Positions 1 through 6,260 of a stretch of DNA of 20,180 nt are shown here, one piece after another. The stretch lies in the IMG/VR virus record IMGVR_UViG_3300045999_007693, positions 1 to 20,180 of that record. One strand, written 5' to 3'. The stretch's first letter is position 1; every line of letters starts with the position of its first letter. The position numbers were made by a program, and so were the translations under genes. The DNA comes from a virus. The notes beneath the pieces are model-generated. The model was not told the origin of the DNA and ran no database searches. It saw nothing but the letters and a program-made list of their open reading frames with translations.

Positions 1-156
1 GAGAGGAGGGGAAGAGGAGAAAGGGACAACCCAAATCTCTGGGACCCCCGCTGCGCCCGCTTCCTCGCCAAACAGGCCGTCATCGCCGTTACCCCCGCAA
101 AAACCAAAAAAGAAGTCGCCCTTGCACTGGAACTCGTCGAAGAAATCATCAACTAA
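1..156 (+). CDS. C-terminal end of an unidentified upstream gene (partial)
   Basis: Frame 1 is open from the window edge to TAA at 154-156 and gives 51 codons. The readable part runs from DNPNLWDPRC to ELVEEIIN and looks like real protein: amphipathic, with many C-ending codons like the genes that follow. I do not recognise the family. Its place just before tail tube genes suggests another structural or packaging gene, but nothing in the residues shows this. The first 28 bases are almost pure purine and would encode ERRGRGERD. They look unlike the rest and may be low-quality contig-end sequence rather than true coding sequence. Confidence 0.5.
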   Translation, partial: ERRGRGERDNPNLWDPRCARFLAKQAVIAVTPAKTKKEVALALELVEEIIN

Positions 157-159
157 ACT
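154..159 (+). promoter_or_regulatory. TANACT box (TAAACT) 34 bases before the first tail tube gene
   Basis: TAAACT overlaps the stop codon of the preceding gene and lies 34 bases upstream of the GTG at 188. It resembles a -10 element (TANNNT) and recurs as TANACT before four other starts in this window. There is no convincing -35 hexamer. Because half of it is the TAA stop codon, this copy is the weakest with the one at 8682. Confidence 0.25.
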
Positions 160-187
160 CAAAACATCCCCTACTGCATAACGACCC

Positions 188-604
188 GTGGCTTTTTATC
201 GCGGCGAGGAGGGCTCCATCAGCTTCAAGGACAGCTCCGGCGTCGTGGCCGCGGTCTCGTCCACCCGCAGCTGGAGCTTCACCATCAACAAAGACACCCT
301 GGACGTAACCGACCACGGTTCGACCAGCCGTGAGTTTATCGGCAGCCTGCTCTCGGGCAGCGGCAGCGCCGAAGTCATGTACACCGCCCCAGGCTCGGGC
401 GAAACCCTCAACTTCATCGACGACGTCCTGACCACCCGGGACCAAACCGACGCCCAGTTCGAACTCTTCTTGGACACCACCGGCACCAAGAAAATCACCT
501 TCACCGGCATCATCACCAGCGCCGATTACAGCGCCACCGTCGGCGAACTGGAAGTCGTCACCGTCAACTTCATCAGCTCTGGCGCAATCACCGCTTCTAT
601 CTAA
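188..604 (+). CDS. Major tail tube protein, copy 1
   Basis: This 138-residue protein should form the stacked rings of the phage tail tube around the tape measure. The pattern fits the phage major tail protein families of the TP901-1 and lambda V fold: an N-terminal strand region with RSWSFTINKDTLDVTDHGS, then a central segment, then GIITSADYSATVGELEVVTV and a final GAITASI. Such proteins are usually 130-200 residues, so it is full length. The start is GTG at 188, with no Shine-Dalgarno sequence ahead of it. The next gene is a paralogue with 96 of 138 identical residues and no length change. Tail tube genes normally lie between the tail terminator and the tail chaperone; here both copies precede the portal. 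The tail tube assignment is confident; how the two copies share the job is unknown. Confidence 0.85.
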   Translation: MAFYRGEEGSISFKDSSGVVAAVSSTRSWSFTINKDTLDVTDHGSTSREFIGSLLSGSGSAEVMYTAPGSGETLNFIDDVLTTRDQTDAQFELFLDTTGTKKITFTGIITSADYSATVGELEVVTVNFISSGAITASI

Positions 605-631
605 TAACTAAACACCCCTCGACTTAGGCCG

Positions 632-637
632 TAGACT
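632..637 (+). promoter_or_regulatory. TANACT box (TAGACT) before tail tube copy 2
   Basis: TAGACT lies 30 bases before the ATG at 662 in a 57-base intergenic gap. It fits a -10 element. TAAACA at 609-614 is a weak -35 candidate with 17-base spacing. If it is a promoter, copy 2 could be transcribed separately from copy 1. Confidence 0.3.
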
Positions 638-659
638 GGAGCAAAGCACCCCGCTCCAG
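636..659 (+). other. Hairpin directly before the start of tail tube copy 2
   Basis: CTGGAGC (636-642) and GCTCCAG (653-659) form a perfect 7-base-pair stem with a 10-base loop that ends two bases before the ATG at 662. No T-run follows, so it is not an intrinsic terminator. It lies where a ribosome would bind and could tune initiation. No Shine-Dalgarno motif is present. Confidence 0.4.
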
Positions 660-661
660 CT

Positions 662-1078
662 ATGGCCTTTTTTCGCGGCGAAGAGGGCTCCGTCAAATTC
701 GAAAACGACGGCTCCACCCCTGCTGCTATCACCTCAACCCGCAGCTGGTCCCTGACCATCAACAAGGACACGCTCGACGTTACTGACCACGGCTCCACCA
801 GCCGCGAGTTCGTCGGCGGCCTGATCTCGGGCTCTGGCACGGTCGAACTGATGTACACGGCCTCCAGCGCCGACGAAACCGCCGCCTTCCTCCAGGACGT
901 CCTCACCACCGAGGACAATGCCAACGCAGCCTTTGAGCTGTACTTGGACACCAGCGGCGGCAAAAAGATCGCCTTCTCGGGCATCATCACCAGCGCCGAC
1001 TTCACCGCCACGGTGGGCGAACTCGAAGTCATCACCTGCAACTTCATTACCAGCGGCGCCATCACCGCCTCCATCTAA
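662..1078 (+). CDS. Major tail tube protein, copy 2
   Basis: This is a full-length paralogue (138 residues) of the preceding gene. The block from TINKDTLDVTDHGSTSREF and the end GAITASI are identical in both, while residues 11-24 and 67-90 differ most. There are no gaps between the two proteins. At DNA level many third positions differ, so the duplication is not recent. The start is ATG at 662. Either both subunits build a mixed or regional tube, or one is a minor form, for example at the tail end or under different expression. A swap between the two at different stages is also possible. The sequence does not decide between these. Confidence 0.85.
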   Translation: MAFFRGEEGSVKFENDGSTPAAITSTRSWSLTINKDTLDVTDHGSTSREFVGGLISGSGTVELMYTASSADETAAFLQDVLTTEDNANAAFELYLDTSGGKKIAFSGIITSADFTATVGELEVITCNFITSGAITASI

Positions 1079-1086
1079 CTCCGCTG

Positions 1087-1290
1087 GTGCGAATGACTAT
1101 CCAAACAGTCACCGGCAACTGCATCCACGTCGAAATCGACGGCGAGGAGGGTATCACGCACGCTACCTTCCTCTTCAAAACCCCGTCTGTACCCGAAACA
1201 TTAGGTAGCTTTATCAAAATGCTCGCCATGGGCATCGAAGTGCTGGTGCCCATCGACGACCCTGCCGACGAGGAGGACGACGATGATTGA
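1087..1290 (+). CDS. Small acidic-tailed protein of unknown function
   Basis: This 67-residue ORF starts at GTG 1087; ATG at 1093 is an alternative start. It begins MRMTIQTVTGNCIHVEIDG, has a mixed strand and helix look, and ends in an acidic run (DDPADEEDDDD). I do not recognise the family. It begins 8 bases after tail tube copy 2 ends and overlaps the next gene by 8 bases. The codons of its acidic tail (GAGGAGGAC) also supply the Shine-Dalgarno site for that gene. This packing, and codon use like its neighbours, argue that it is a real gene, probably a small virion or assembly protein. Confidence 0.6.
   Translation: MRMTIQTVTGNCIHVEIDGEEGITHATFLFKTPSVPETLGSFIKMLAMGIEVLVPIDDPADEEDDDD
1271..1276 (+). 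promoter_or_regulatory. Shine-Dalgarno site AGGAGG inside the previous gene
   Basis: AGGAGG lies 6 bases before the ATG at 1283 and encodes part of the acidic tail of the upstream protein. It is one of the few strong ribosome binding sites in the window and supports the start at 1283 and translational coupling of the two small genes. Confidence 0.6.
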
Positions 1291-1555
1291 GTACCGTGGC
1301 GAAAAATTTGACGGCTACAACAAGCCCAAACGCACCCCAAAACACCCCACTAAATCACACGCTGTCCTTGCAAAAGAGAACGGCGAAGTAAAACTAATCC
1401 GCTTCGGCCAACAAGGCGTCTCCGGCTCCCCCAAATCTGCTGGAGAATCCGACGCCGACCGCAAACGCCGCGAGGCGTTCAAAGCTAGGCACGCGGCTAA
1501 CATCAAGAAAGGAAAAATGTCAGCCGCTTACTGGGCGGATCGCACCAAGTGGTGA
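1283..1555 (+). CDS. Small conserved phage protein of unknown role
   Basis: This is a 90-residue, strongly basic protein. Its features match a small family I recall from phages, especially marine ones: a lysine and proline-rich start (YNKPKRTPKHPTKSH), a strand pair around VKLIRFGQQGVSGSP, then RRKREAF-like basic residues and the end KARHAANIKKGKMSAAYWAD with a final Trp. The family has no firm function; a nucleic-acid-binding, packaging or virion role would fit its charge. It overlaps the upstream gene by 8 bases, and the portal gene begins 4 bases after its stop. The family resemblance is from memory and would need a profile search. Confidence 0.65.
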   Translation: MIEYRGEKFDGYNKPKRTPKHPTKSHAVLAKENGEVKLIRFGQQGVSGSPKSAGESDADRKRREAFKARHAANIKKGKMSAAYWADRTKW

Positions 1556-1559
1556 CTAA

Positions 1560-3110
1560 ATGACCTACGCAGTACCCGGCCAATTTCCCACTCACATCGT
1601 CTCCACCACGTACCAAAACGGTGGCGACAGTCCCTTTATCCGCACAGCGGCTGTGCTGGACATGATGAAGGGCTGGGAAATCATGAAAGCCGTCACCCGC
1701 GGCACCGAATACCTGCGCGAAAACAGCGAAGCCTTCCTCCCCCTGGAACCCCGCGAGGACTACCGGGCTTACATGAGCCGGGTTAGCCGTGCCGTCTTTT
1801 CCCCATACACACAACGCCTAATCCGCGCCGCCGCCGGCCTGATTCTGCGTAAACCCATCGCCCTCGAAGGCGACCCCTACTGGCGCGAAATTTTTGCCCG
1901 CGACGTTGACGGCCAAGGCTCCGATCTCGACGAATACGCCCGCCGCCTCCTTATCTGCAGCCTGACCTACGGCCAAGCCCACACCCTGGTGGACTTCCCC
2001 GCACCCACCGAAATCCGCAGCCTGGCCGAAGAACGCGCCCTCGGCCGCCGCCCCTACTGGGTAGAAATCGACCCCTACAACATCTACGGTTGGCGCCTGG
2101 ACCGCGACGCCGCCTACGGCACCTTGACCCAGGTCCGCATCTACGAAAAAGCGATCGTTCCCGAGGGCCGTTTCGGCGAAAAAACCTACGAACAAATCCG
2201 CGTCATCGAACCTGGCCGCTACGAGGTTTACCGCCAAAAGCAAGCCCTCCAACCCCTCGGCCCCGGCTTCCTGGAACCCAACGCCCAAACCGCCGATTAC
2301 GAACTGGTCGACTCCGGCACCTACACCCTGGGTCAAATCCCCCTAGTCACCACCTACTCCAACAAGGTGGACAACATGACCAGCCGCCCACCGCTGATCG
2401 ACGTCGCCTACCTCAACCTGGCCCACTTCCAGCGCCAAGCCGACCTCATCCACAGCCTCCACATCGCCTCCCAGCCGATGCTCGTCCTTGAGGGCTGGGA
2501 CGACCAGACCAAGGACATGGCGGTCAGCGTTAACTACGCCATGGCCACCGCCCCCGGCAACAAGGTCTATTACGTGGAGCCCGCGTCCAGCGCCTTCGAA
2601 GCCCAATCCAACGAGATCCGCGAACTGCAGCAGCAAATGGCCACGCTGGGCATCAGCACGCTGAGCCAGCAAAAGTTTGTCGCCGAGTCTGCCGACGCCC
2701 GCCGCCTGGACCGCGTCGACACCAACTCAATGCTGGCCGCCGTCAGCCTCGACCTCGAACAAACCCTCCAAAAGGCTTTCGACCTCGCTGGCGCATACCT
2801 CGGCATCGAACCACCCGAAGTCAGCATCAGCCGCGACTTCGACATCGACCGCCTTATCGGCCAAGACGTCACCGCCATCACCGCCCTATTCGACAAGGGC
2901 GTCATCACCCTGGAAGAAGTCCGCGCCATCCTGACCCAAGGCGAAATCCTCCCCTCGATGGAACTCGGCAGCCTTCCCGACGAAGAACCCGGCGAACTGG
3001 AATCCGCTGACGACGAATCCGAAGACGAAGAATCCCCCGGCGAAGAAAACGACGAAGAAGAACTGACCCCCGACCGCATGGAGCAACTCCTCAATGCCCT
3101 GCTCCAGTAA
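1560..3110 (+). CDS. Portal protein (DUF4055-type)
   Basis: At 516 residues it is the right size for a portal subunit, twelve of which form the DNA entry ring at one capsid vertex. The N-terminal half shows the DUF4055 pattern: a Trp-centred helix (MKGWEIMKAVTRGTEYL), then a segment ending in AAAGLILRKPI, then SDLDEYARRLLICSLTYGQ and a strand HTLVDFPAP. A later stretch, around residues 270-320, is rich in helices and fits the portal stem region. The last 50 residues include a very acidic tail (about residues 470-500) ending in a short helix. The start is ATG at 1560, 4 bases after the previous stop. DUF4055 proteins are treated as portals in many lambda-like siphophages. The upstream tail tube genes are unusual neighbours; the downstream scaffold and capsid are expected. 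Confidence 0.8.
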   Translation: MTYAVPGQFPTHIVSTTYQNGGDSPFIRTAAVLDMMKGWEIMKAVTRGTEYLRENSEAFLPLEPREDYRAYMSRVSRAVFSPYTQRLIRAAAGLILRKPIALEGDPYWREIFARDVDGQGSDLDEYARRLLICSLTYGQAHTLVDFPAPTEIRSLAEERALGRRPYWVEIDPYNIYGWRLDRDAAYGTLTQVRIYEKAIVPEGRFGEKTYEQIRVIEPGRYEVYRQKQALQPLGPGFLEPNAQTADYELVDSGTYTLGQIPLVTTYSNKVDNMTSRPPLIDVAYLNLAHFQRQADLIHSLHIASQPMLVLEGWDDQTKDMAVSVNYAMATAPGNKVYYVEPASSAFEAQSNEIRELQQQMATLGISTLSQQKFVAESADARRLDRVDTNSMLAAVSLDLEQTLQKAFDLAGAYLGIEPPEVSISRDFDIDRLIGQDVTAITALFDKGVITLEEVRAILTQGEILPSMELGSLPDEEPGELESADDESEDEESPGEENDEEELTPDRMEQLLNALLQ

Positions 3111-3113
3111 GCG

Positions 3114-4067
3114 ATGGCCACTAAGCAGGAATACCTAACGCTTGCCCAGGTCACAGCGCTGGTCAAGCTGGCGCGTGACATCAAACAATTCCACAACCTG
3201 CTTTCCGGCGACGGTCCCCCCACCACCGAAGGCCGTCCAGGCGACTGGTACATCAACACCCGCACCGCCGAGCTGTACGGCCCCCGCACCAGCACCGGCT
3301 GGAACGACAGCCCCCTGGCACTAGCCGGCCGAGCCCGCAACTCCGAACTACTAATCAACGGCAACTTAAGCACCGAAACCGCCAACAACGGAGGCGGCGG
3401 TGGAGGAGGCGAAGGCGGCGCCACCATCGCCATCGGCACCGTCACAACTGGCGACGCTGGCACTTCCGCCACAGTCACCAACGTCGGCACATCCAGTGCC
3501 GCCATCCTGAACTTCGTCATCCCTCGCGGCTCCACCGGCCAGACCGGCCCCGCCGGCTCAACAGGCGCTACCGGAGCCACGGGAGCCACCGGAGCCACAG
3601 GCCCCGCCGGCCCGACTGGAGCGACTGGTCCCCAAGGTCCCCAGGGTGAAACCGGCCCTCAAGGTCCACAAGGCACCACCGGCCCCCAAGGTGCAACCGG
3701 CCCTCAGGGCGAAACAGGTTTAACCGGCCCTACTGGCCCCAAGGGCGACAAAGGCGATAAGGGCGACACCGGCGAGCAAGGCCCTCAAGGTCTCACTGGC
3801 GCCACCGGCCCCGCTGGTTCCAACGCCAGCGTCACCGCCGGCACCGGCATCACGGTCTCCAGCGGCGTCGTCTCCCTCGCCGCCTCCTTCTATACAACCA
3901 ACCAATACATCCAAGCCCCCACCGGCACCACCGAACAGCGCCCTGGAACACCCGCCACCGGCATGATTCGCTTCAACACAACTGCCGGCTGCTTCGAGGG
4001 CTACACCGGCAGCGCCTGGGTAAATCTCTCGCCCGCCACCGTCGACGACGTTGGGGCGACCATTTAA
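3114..4067 (+). CDS. Collagen-like virion protein
   Basis: This 317-residue protein has four parts. Residues 1-95 hold a helix and a [15 protein letters not shown] segment, common in phage fibre proteins to mark a short 'parameter' strand unit. Residues 100-138 form the strand unit that often precedes phage collagen repeats ([13 protein letters not shown], then NFVIPRG). Residues 139-237 are 33 unbroken Gly-X-Y triplets. Residues 238-317 are a small globular end with [20 protein letters not shown], as seen at the tips of tail fibres. The repeats should make a trimeric triple helix. It begins 3 bases after the portal gene and precedes the scaffold, so it more likely decorates the head or neck than the tail tip. 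That placement is inferred from gene order only. Confidence 0.75.
   Translation: MATKQEYLTLAQVTALVKLARDIKQFHNLLSGDGPPTTEGRPGDWYINTRTAELYGPRTSTGWNDSPLALAGRARNSELLINGNLSTETANNGGGGGGGEGGATIAIGTVTTGDAGTSATVTNVGTSSAAILNFVIPRGSTGQTGPAGSTGATGATGATGATGPAGPTGATGPQGPQGETGPQGPQGTTGPQGATGPQGETGLTGPTGPKGDKGDKGDTGEQGPQGLTGATGPAGSNASVTAGTGITVSSGVVSLAASFYTTNQYIQAPTGTTEQRPGTPATGMIRFNTTAGCFEGYTGSAWVNLSPATVDDVGATI
3528..3824 (+). repeat. Gly-X-Y (collagen-like) coding repeat, 33 triplets
   Basis: Each 9-base unit encodes Gly-X-Y. Threonine is frequent in the Y position (GAT, GPT, GET), as in bacterial and phage collagens that lack hydroxyproline. GDKGDKGDT near the end gives a charged patch of the kind that stabilises triple helices. 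The codons are varied, so this is not a pure DNA tandem repeat. Confidence 0.9.
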
Positions 4068-4069
4068 TT

Positions 4070-4105
4070 CTTTTGTTGTAGACTACAAAAGTAGTTGATA
4101 CTTTT
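4070..4105 (+). promoter_or_regulatory. Nested, mutually exclusive hairpins before the gene at 4110
   Basis: Two perfect 7-base-pair stems overlap: CTTTTGT (4070-4076) with ACAAAAG (4085-4091), and AAAAGTA (4087-4093) with TACTTTT (4099-4105). They share AAAAG, so only one can form at a time. Inside the first lies the 13-base palindrome TTGTAG-A-CTACAA (4076-4088). This could be an operator, a terminator and antiterminator pair, or an RNA switch; the T-run is inside a stem, so it is not a standard terminator. Confidence 0.4.
4079..4084 (+). promoter_or_regulatory. TANACT box (TAGACT) before the gene at 4110
   Basis: TAGACT lies 31 bases before the GTG at 4110, within the palindrome at 4076-4088. 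It matches the box at 632 exactly. It fits a -10 element; no -35 element at the usual spacing is visible. Confidence 0.35.
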
Positions 4106-4109
4106 AGCA

Positions 4110-4295
4110 GTGAAAACACTTGCTGAAGTCATCCAACCCGACGGTTCCACTCGCTGGGAAATGGTCGAACTGGATGAAGCGGCACAGGCCAAGCCGGAAC
4201 CCGTGACCGAGGACAAGCCTAAGCGCACGCGCAAAGCCAGCGCCGAGCCCGCTTCTTACGAAGCCCCCGAAACCACCGAAACCCCCGAGTTCTAA
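4110..4295 (+). CDS. Small disordered protein of unknown function
   Basis: The protein has 61 residues if GTG 4110 is the start; TTG 4095 in the same frame would add five residues but lies inside the hairpin. The first 22 residues (MKTLAEVIQPDGSTRWEMVE) look folded. The rest is rich in Glu, Lys, Pro, Ala and Thr and probably disordered, with a basic patch KPKRTRKA. I do not recognise a family. It stops 3 bases before the scaffold gene and is likely co-transcribed with it. A head-associated role is a guess from position. Confidence 0.6.
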   Translation: MKTLAEVIQPDGSTRWEMVELDEAAQAKPEPVTEDKPKRTRKASAEPASYEAPETTETPEF

Positions 4296-4298
4296 TTC

Positions 4299-5006
4299 AT
4301 GGAAGAGCAAGTCATCCAGGAGACGCCCGTGGCGACTCCTGCCCAGCCCGTGGCTGGAACCGACGCTCCACAGCCCGACTTCCGAGCCGAATACGAGGCT
4401 CAGATTTCCGCGCTAAAAACCCAAGCCCTTGAAGCCGAGGAACGTTTCCAAGGCATCAAAACCAAACTGGACGAGGTCTACAAAAAACAAGACGAACAGC
4501 GTAAAAAGACGCTGGAAGACCAAGGCCAGTGGAAAGACCTCTGGGAAGAGGCAAACCGCACCGCCCAAGAAAAGGACCAGCAAATCCTCGACCTCCAAAA
4601 ACAGCTCGAAGATTTACGCCAGTCCAACGAAAACGCCGCCATTCGTACACGCGCAATGGCCGCAATCAGCCAAGCCGGCGCTATTAACGCCGAGCAAATG
4701 CTGCAGTTGGTGCAAAACAACCTTCGCAAAAACGACTCAGGCGCCGTCGTCGTGCTTAACGGCGGCGTGGAGCAGGATCTCACGACCTATCTAGCCACCC
4801 TGAAAGCCCCTGGTTCGGGTTACGAGCACCACTTCAAACCCAGCTCCGCCGCTGGCATGGGCGCCAAGCCCATCCCCGTCGGAGTTGCCTCGACTGGAGT
4901 AGCAAACCCCTGGAAAGAAGGTTCTATCAACCTTACCCAGCAGATGCTAATTTCTAGTCAGGACCCTGATCTCGCAGCTGTGCTGAAGAGAGAAGCAGGA
5001 CTCTAA
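4299..5006 (+). CDS. Capsid scaffold protein
   Basis: This 235-residue protein is a typical phage scaffold, which guides capsid subunits into a correct shell and then leaves. Residues 1-27 are Pro/Ala-rich and disordered. Residues 28-112 form a long charged coiled coil rich in Glu, Lys and Gln. Residues 113-175 are helical (AMAAISQAGAINAEQML), followed by a Gly/Pro linker. The C-terminus (residues 203-230, NPWKEGSINLTQQM then DPDLAAVLK) resembles the capsid-binding ends of other phage scaffolds. It lies directly before the major capsid gene, as scaffolds do. No maturation protease is visible in the window, so the scaffold may leave intact or the protease may lie elsewhere. The start is ATG 4299, without a clear Shine-Dalgarno site. 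Confidence 0.8.
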   Translation: MEEQVIQETPVATPAQPVAGTDAPQPDFRAEYEAQISALKTQALEAEERFQGIKTKLDEVYKKQDEQRKKTLEDQGQWKDLWEEANRTAQEKDQQILDLQKQLEDLRQSNENAAIRTRAMAAISQAGAINAEQMLQLVQNNLRKNDSGAVVVLNGGVEQDLTTYLATLKAPGSGYEHHFKPSSAAGMGAKPIPVGVASTGVANPWKEGSINLTQQMLISSQDPDLAAVLKREAGL

Positions 5007-5027
5007 ATCGCGTCTGTGGCGCTTCAC

Positions 5028-5044
5028 CCTAGTCCGTGACTAGG
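5028..5044 (+). other. Short strong hairpin in the leader of the capsid gene
   Basis: CCTAGTC (5028-5034) and GACTAGG (5038-5044) form a perfect 7-base-pair stem with a CGT loop. It lies in the 70-base gap between scaffold and capsid, 33 bases before the capsid ATG. No T-run follows. It could be an mRNA processing or stability element that sets capsid mRNA apart from the upstream message. No TANACT box is found here, only TAGGAC at 5041. Confidence 0.4.
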
Positions 5045-5076
5045 ACCCCGCAAACCCCAATCCCTGGTACTCAGAA

Positions 5077-6174
5077 ATGGCCGCACCATTTCAGAACTAT
5101 TCCGGCGGTGTCCTTCTCGCGGACATCGTCAAGCGCAATAACCTCAGCACCTATGTGTCTGAGGCCATCAAAGAGCGCAGCCTCTTCCTGAAGAGCGGCG
5201 CTGTGGTTCGCAACAGCCTGCTGGATGCCCGCGAAGGCGGCACCCGCATCCAAGTCCCCGAATTCAACCCCGTGTCTCCCACTGAGGAGATCATGAACGG
5301 GACGGCCACCTGGGGCACCAGCAACGCCGGTTACCTGACCCCTCAGAAAATCGGCACCGCCACCCAAATCGCCACCATCTGCCACCGCGGTTTCGCGTAT
5401 GCAGTGGACGACGTGGCAATGCTGGCCGCCGGTGAAGACCCCATGCTTCACATCCGCAACCAGCTGGCCGACGCCATCAACAAACTGAACAGCCAGCGTC
5501 TGTTCAGCCACCTCTACGGTCTGTTTGGTGCTTCCGACACCAACAACGGCCCTCTGGGTGCCAACGGCATGTATAAGGCCAAGGGCACCGCTTCCGGCGC
5601 CACCGAAGCCAACTTCCTGACCGGCGCCACCATCGCTGAAGCCCGCGCCAAGCTGGGCGAACGCGGCGACGAGCTGGACACCCTGGTGGTTCACCCGTCC
5701 GTGGGCTACTACCTGTACCAAGTGGGTCTGCTGACCTTCTCCACCTCGGCTCTGGCTGCTGCCGGCTCCGTGGTGTGGGGCGGTGGCGGTGTGGGCATCG
5801 GTGCCCGCAGCATCGGCGAATTCGCCGGCTGCCGCGTGATCATCGACCCCCTGGTCAACACTGTTGCCCCTGGCGACGCCGGTGACCAGCGCGAGTTCAA
5901 CTGCTATCTCACCAAGTCCGGCACCATCCTGGAAGGTGTGCAGCAGGATCTCCGCATCGAGGCTGACCGCAACATCCTGTCCAAGCAGGACGTGCTCTCG
6001 GTGGATTACCACAGCGCCTACCACGTGATGGGCACCAAGTGGATCTCCGCTTCCGACAACCCGACCAACGCTCAGTTGTACGACAAGGACAACTGGTCGG
6101 CCACCTACGACATCGACCTCATCCCCCTGGTGCGGATCGTTGTCAACAGCCCCCTCGACACCTCCACCATCTGA
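5077..6174 (+). CDS. Major capsid protein
   Basis: This 365-residue protein forms the icosahedral head shell. The pattern fits the gp13-like branch of HK97-fold capsid proteins: an N-terminal helix with LLADIVKRNNLSTYVSEAIK, then GGTRIQVPEF, then the conserved QIATICHRGFAYAVDDVAML followed by a long spine-like helix (LADAINKLNSQRLFSHLYGLFG). Later come LDTLVVHPSVGYYLY, a Gly-rich loop and a C-terminal DVLSVDYHSAYHVMG strand. It follows the scaffold by 70 bases and is followed by a strong terminator. It uses more CTG and CGT codons than its neighbours, as expected for the most abundant virion protein. The start is ATG 5077, with no Shine-Dalgarno site. Confidence 0.9.
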   Translation: MAAPFQNYSGGVLLADIVKRNNLSTYVSEAIKERSLFLKSGAVVRNSLLDAREGGTRIQVPEFNPVSPTEEIMNGTATWGTSNAGYLTPQKIGTATQIATICHRGFAYAVDDVAMLAAGEDPMLHIRNQLADAINKLNSQRLFSHLYGLFGASDTNNGPLGANGMYKAKGTASGATEANFLTGATIAEARAKLGERGDELDTLVVHPSVGYYLYQVGLLTFSTSALAAAGSVVWGGGGVGIGARSIGEFAGCRVIIDPLVNTVAPGDAGDQREFNCYLTKSGTILEGVQQDLRIEADRNILSKQDVLSVDYHSAYHVMGTKWISASDNPTNAQLYDKDNWSATYDIDLIPLVRIVVNSPLDTSTI

Positions 6175-6195
6175 TAATCAGACCGTGGACGACCC

Positions 6196-6222
6196 AAGCC
6201 CCACCTTCGGGTGGGGCTTTTT
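6196..6222 (+). terminator. Intrinsic terminator after the capsid gene
   Basis: A 10-base-pair GC-rich stem (AAGCCCCACC with GGTGGGGCTT) with a TTCG tetraloop runs into five T's. It begins 21 bases after the capsid stop. This is the clearest terminator in the window. It would reduce read-through from the head genes into the connector and tail genes. Confidence 0.9.
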
Positions 6223-6231
6223 CATTGCCGC

Positions 6232-6237
6232 TACACT
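6232..6237 (+). promoter_or_regulatory. TANACT box (TACACT) between terminator and connector gene
   Basis: TACACT lies 29 bases before the GTG at 6261 and 9 bases after the T-run of the terminator. A new promoter at this point would make sense, because genes after a strong terminator need their own start. No -35 hexamer is recognisable; the expected place is within the terminator stem. Confidence 0.4.
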
Positions 6238-6260
6238 GCAATAAAGAATGACTAGTTGCT

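Noticed and set aside
2570-3598. 342-residue open frame on the minus strand
   Set aside because: It is opposite the portal and collagen-like genes and is made of Ser, Arg, Pro and Val-rich low-complexity sequence. Strong C-ending codon bias on the + strand keeps the opposite frame free of stops.
3528-3824. Repeats that might be a CRISPR or DNA tandem array
   Set aside because: The periodicity is 9 bases, the codons vary and the product is a clean Gly-X-Y series, so it is a protein repeat.
4095-4109. TTG start at 4095 for the small gene
   Set aside because: It lies inside the hairpin at 4087-4105 and adds only MILLA. GTG at 4110 fits better with the spacing to TAGACT.
5071-6024. 317-residue open frame on the minus strand opposite the capsid gene
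   Set aside because: The sequence is rich in Gly, Val, Ala and His without a recognisable family, and the + strand capsid gene is certain. It is a shadow.
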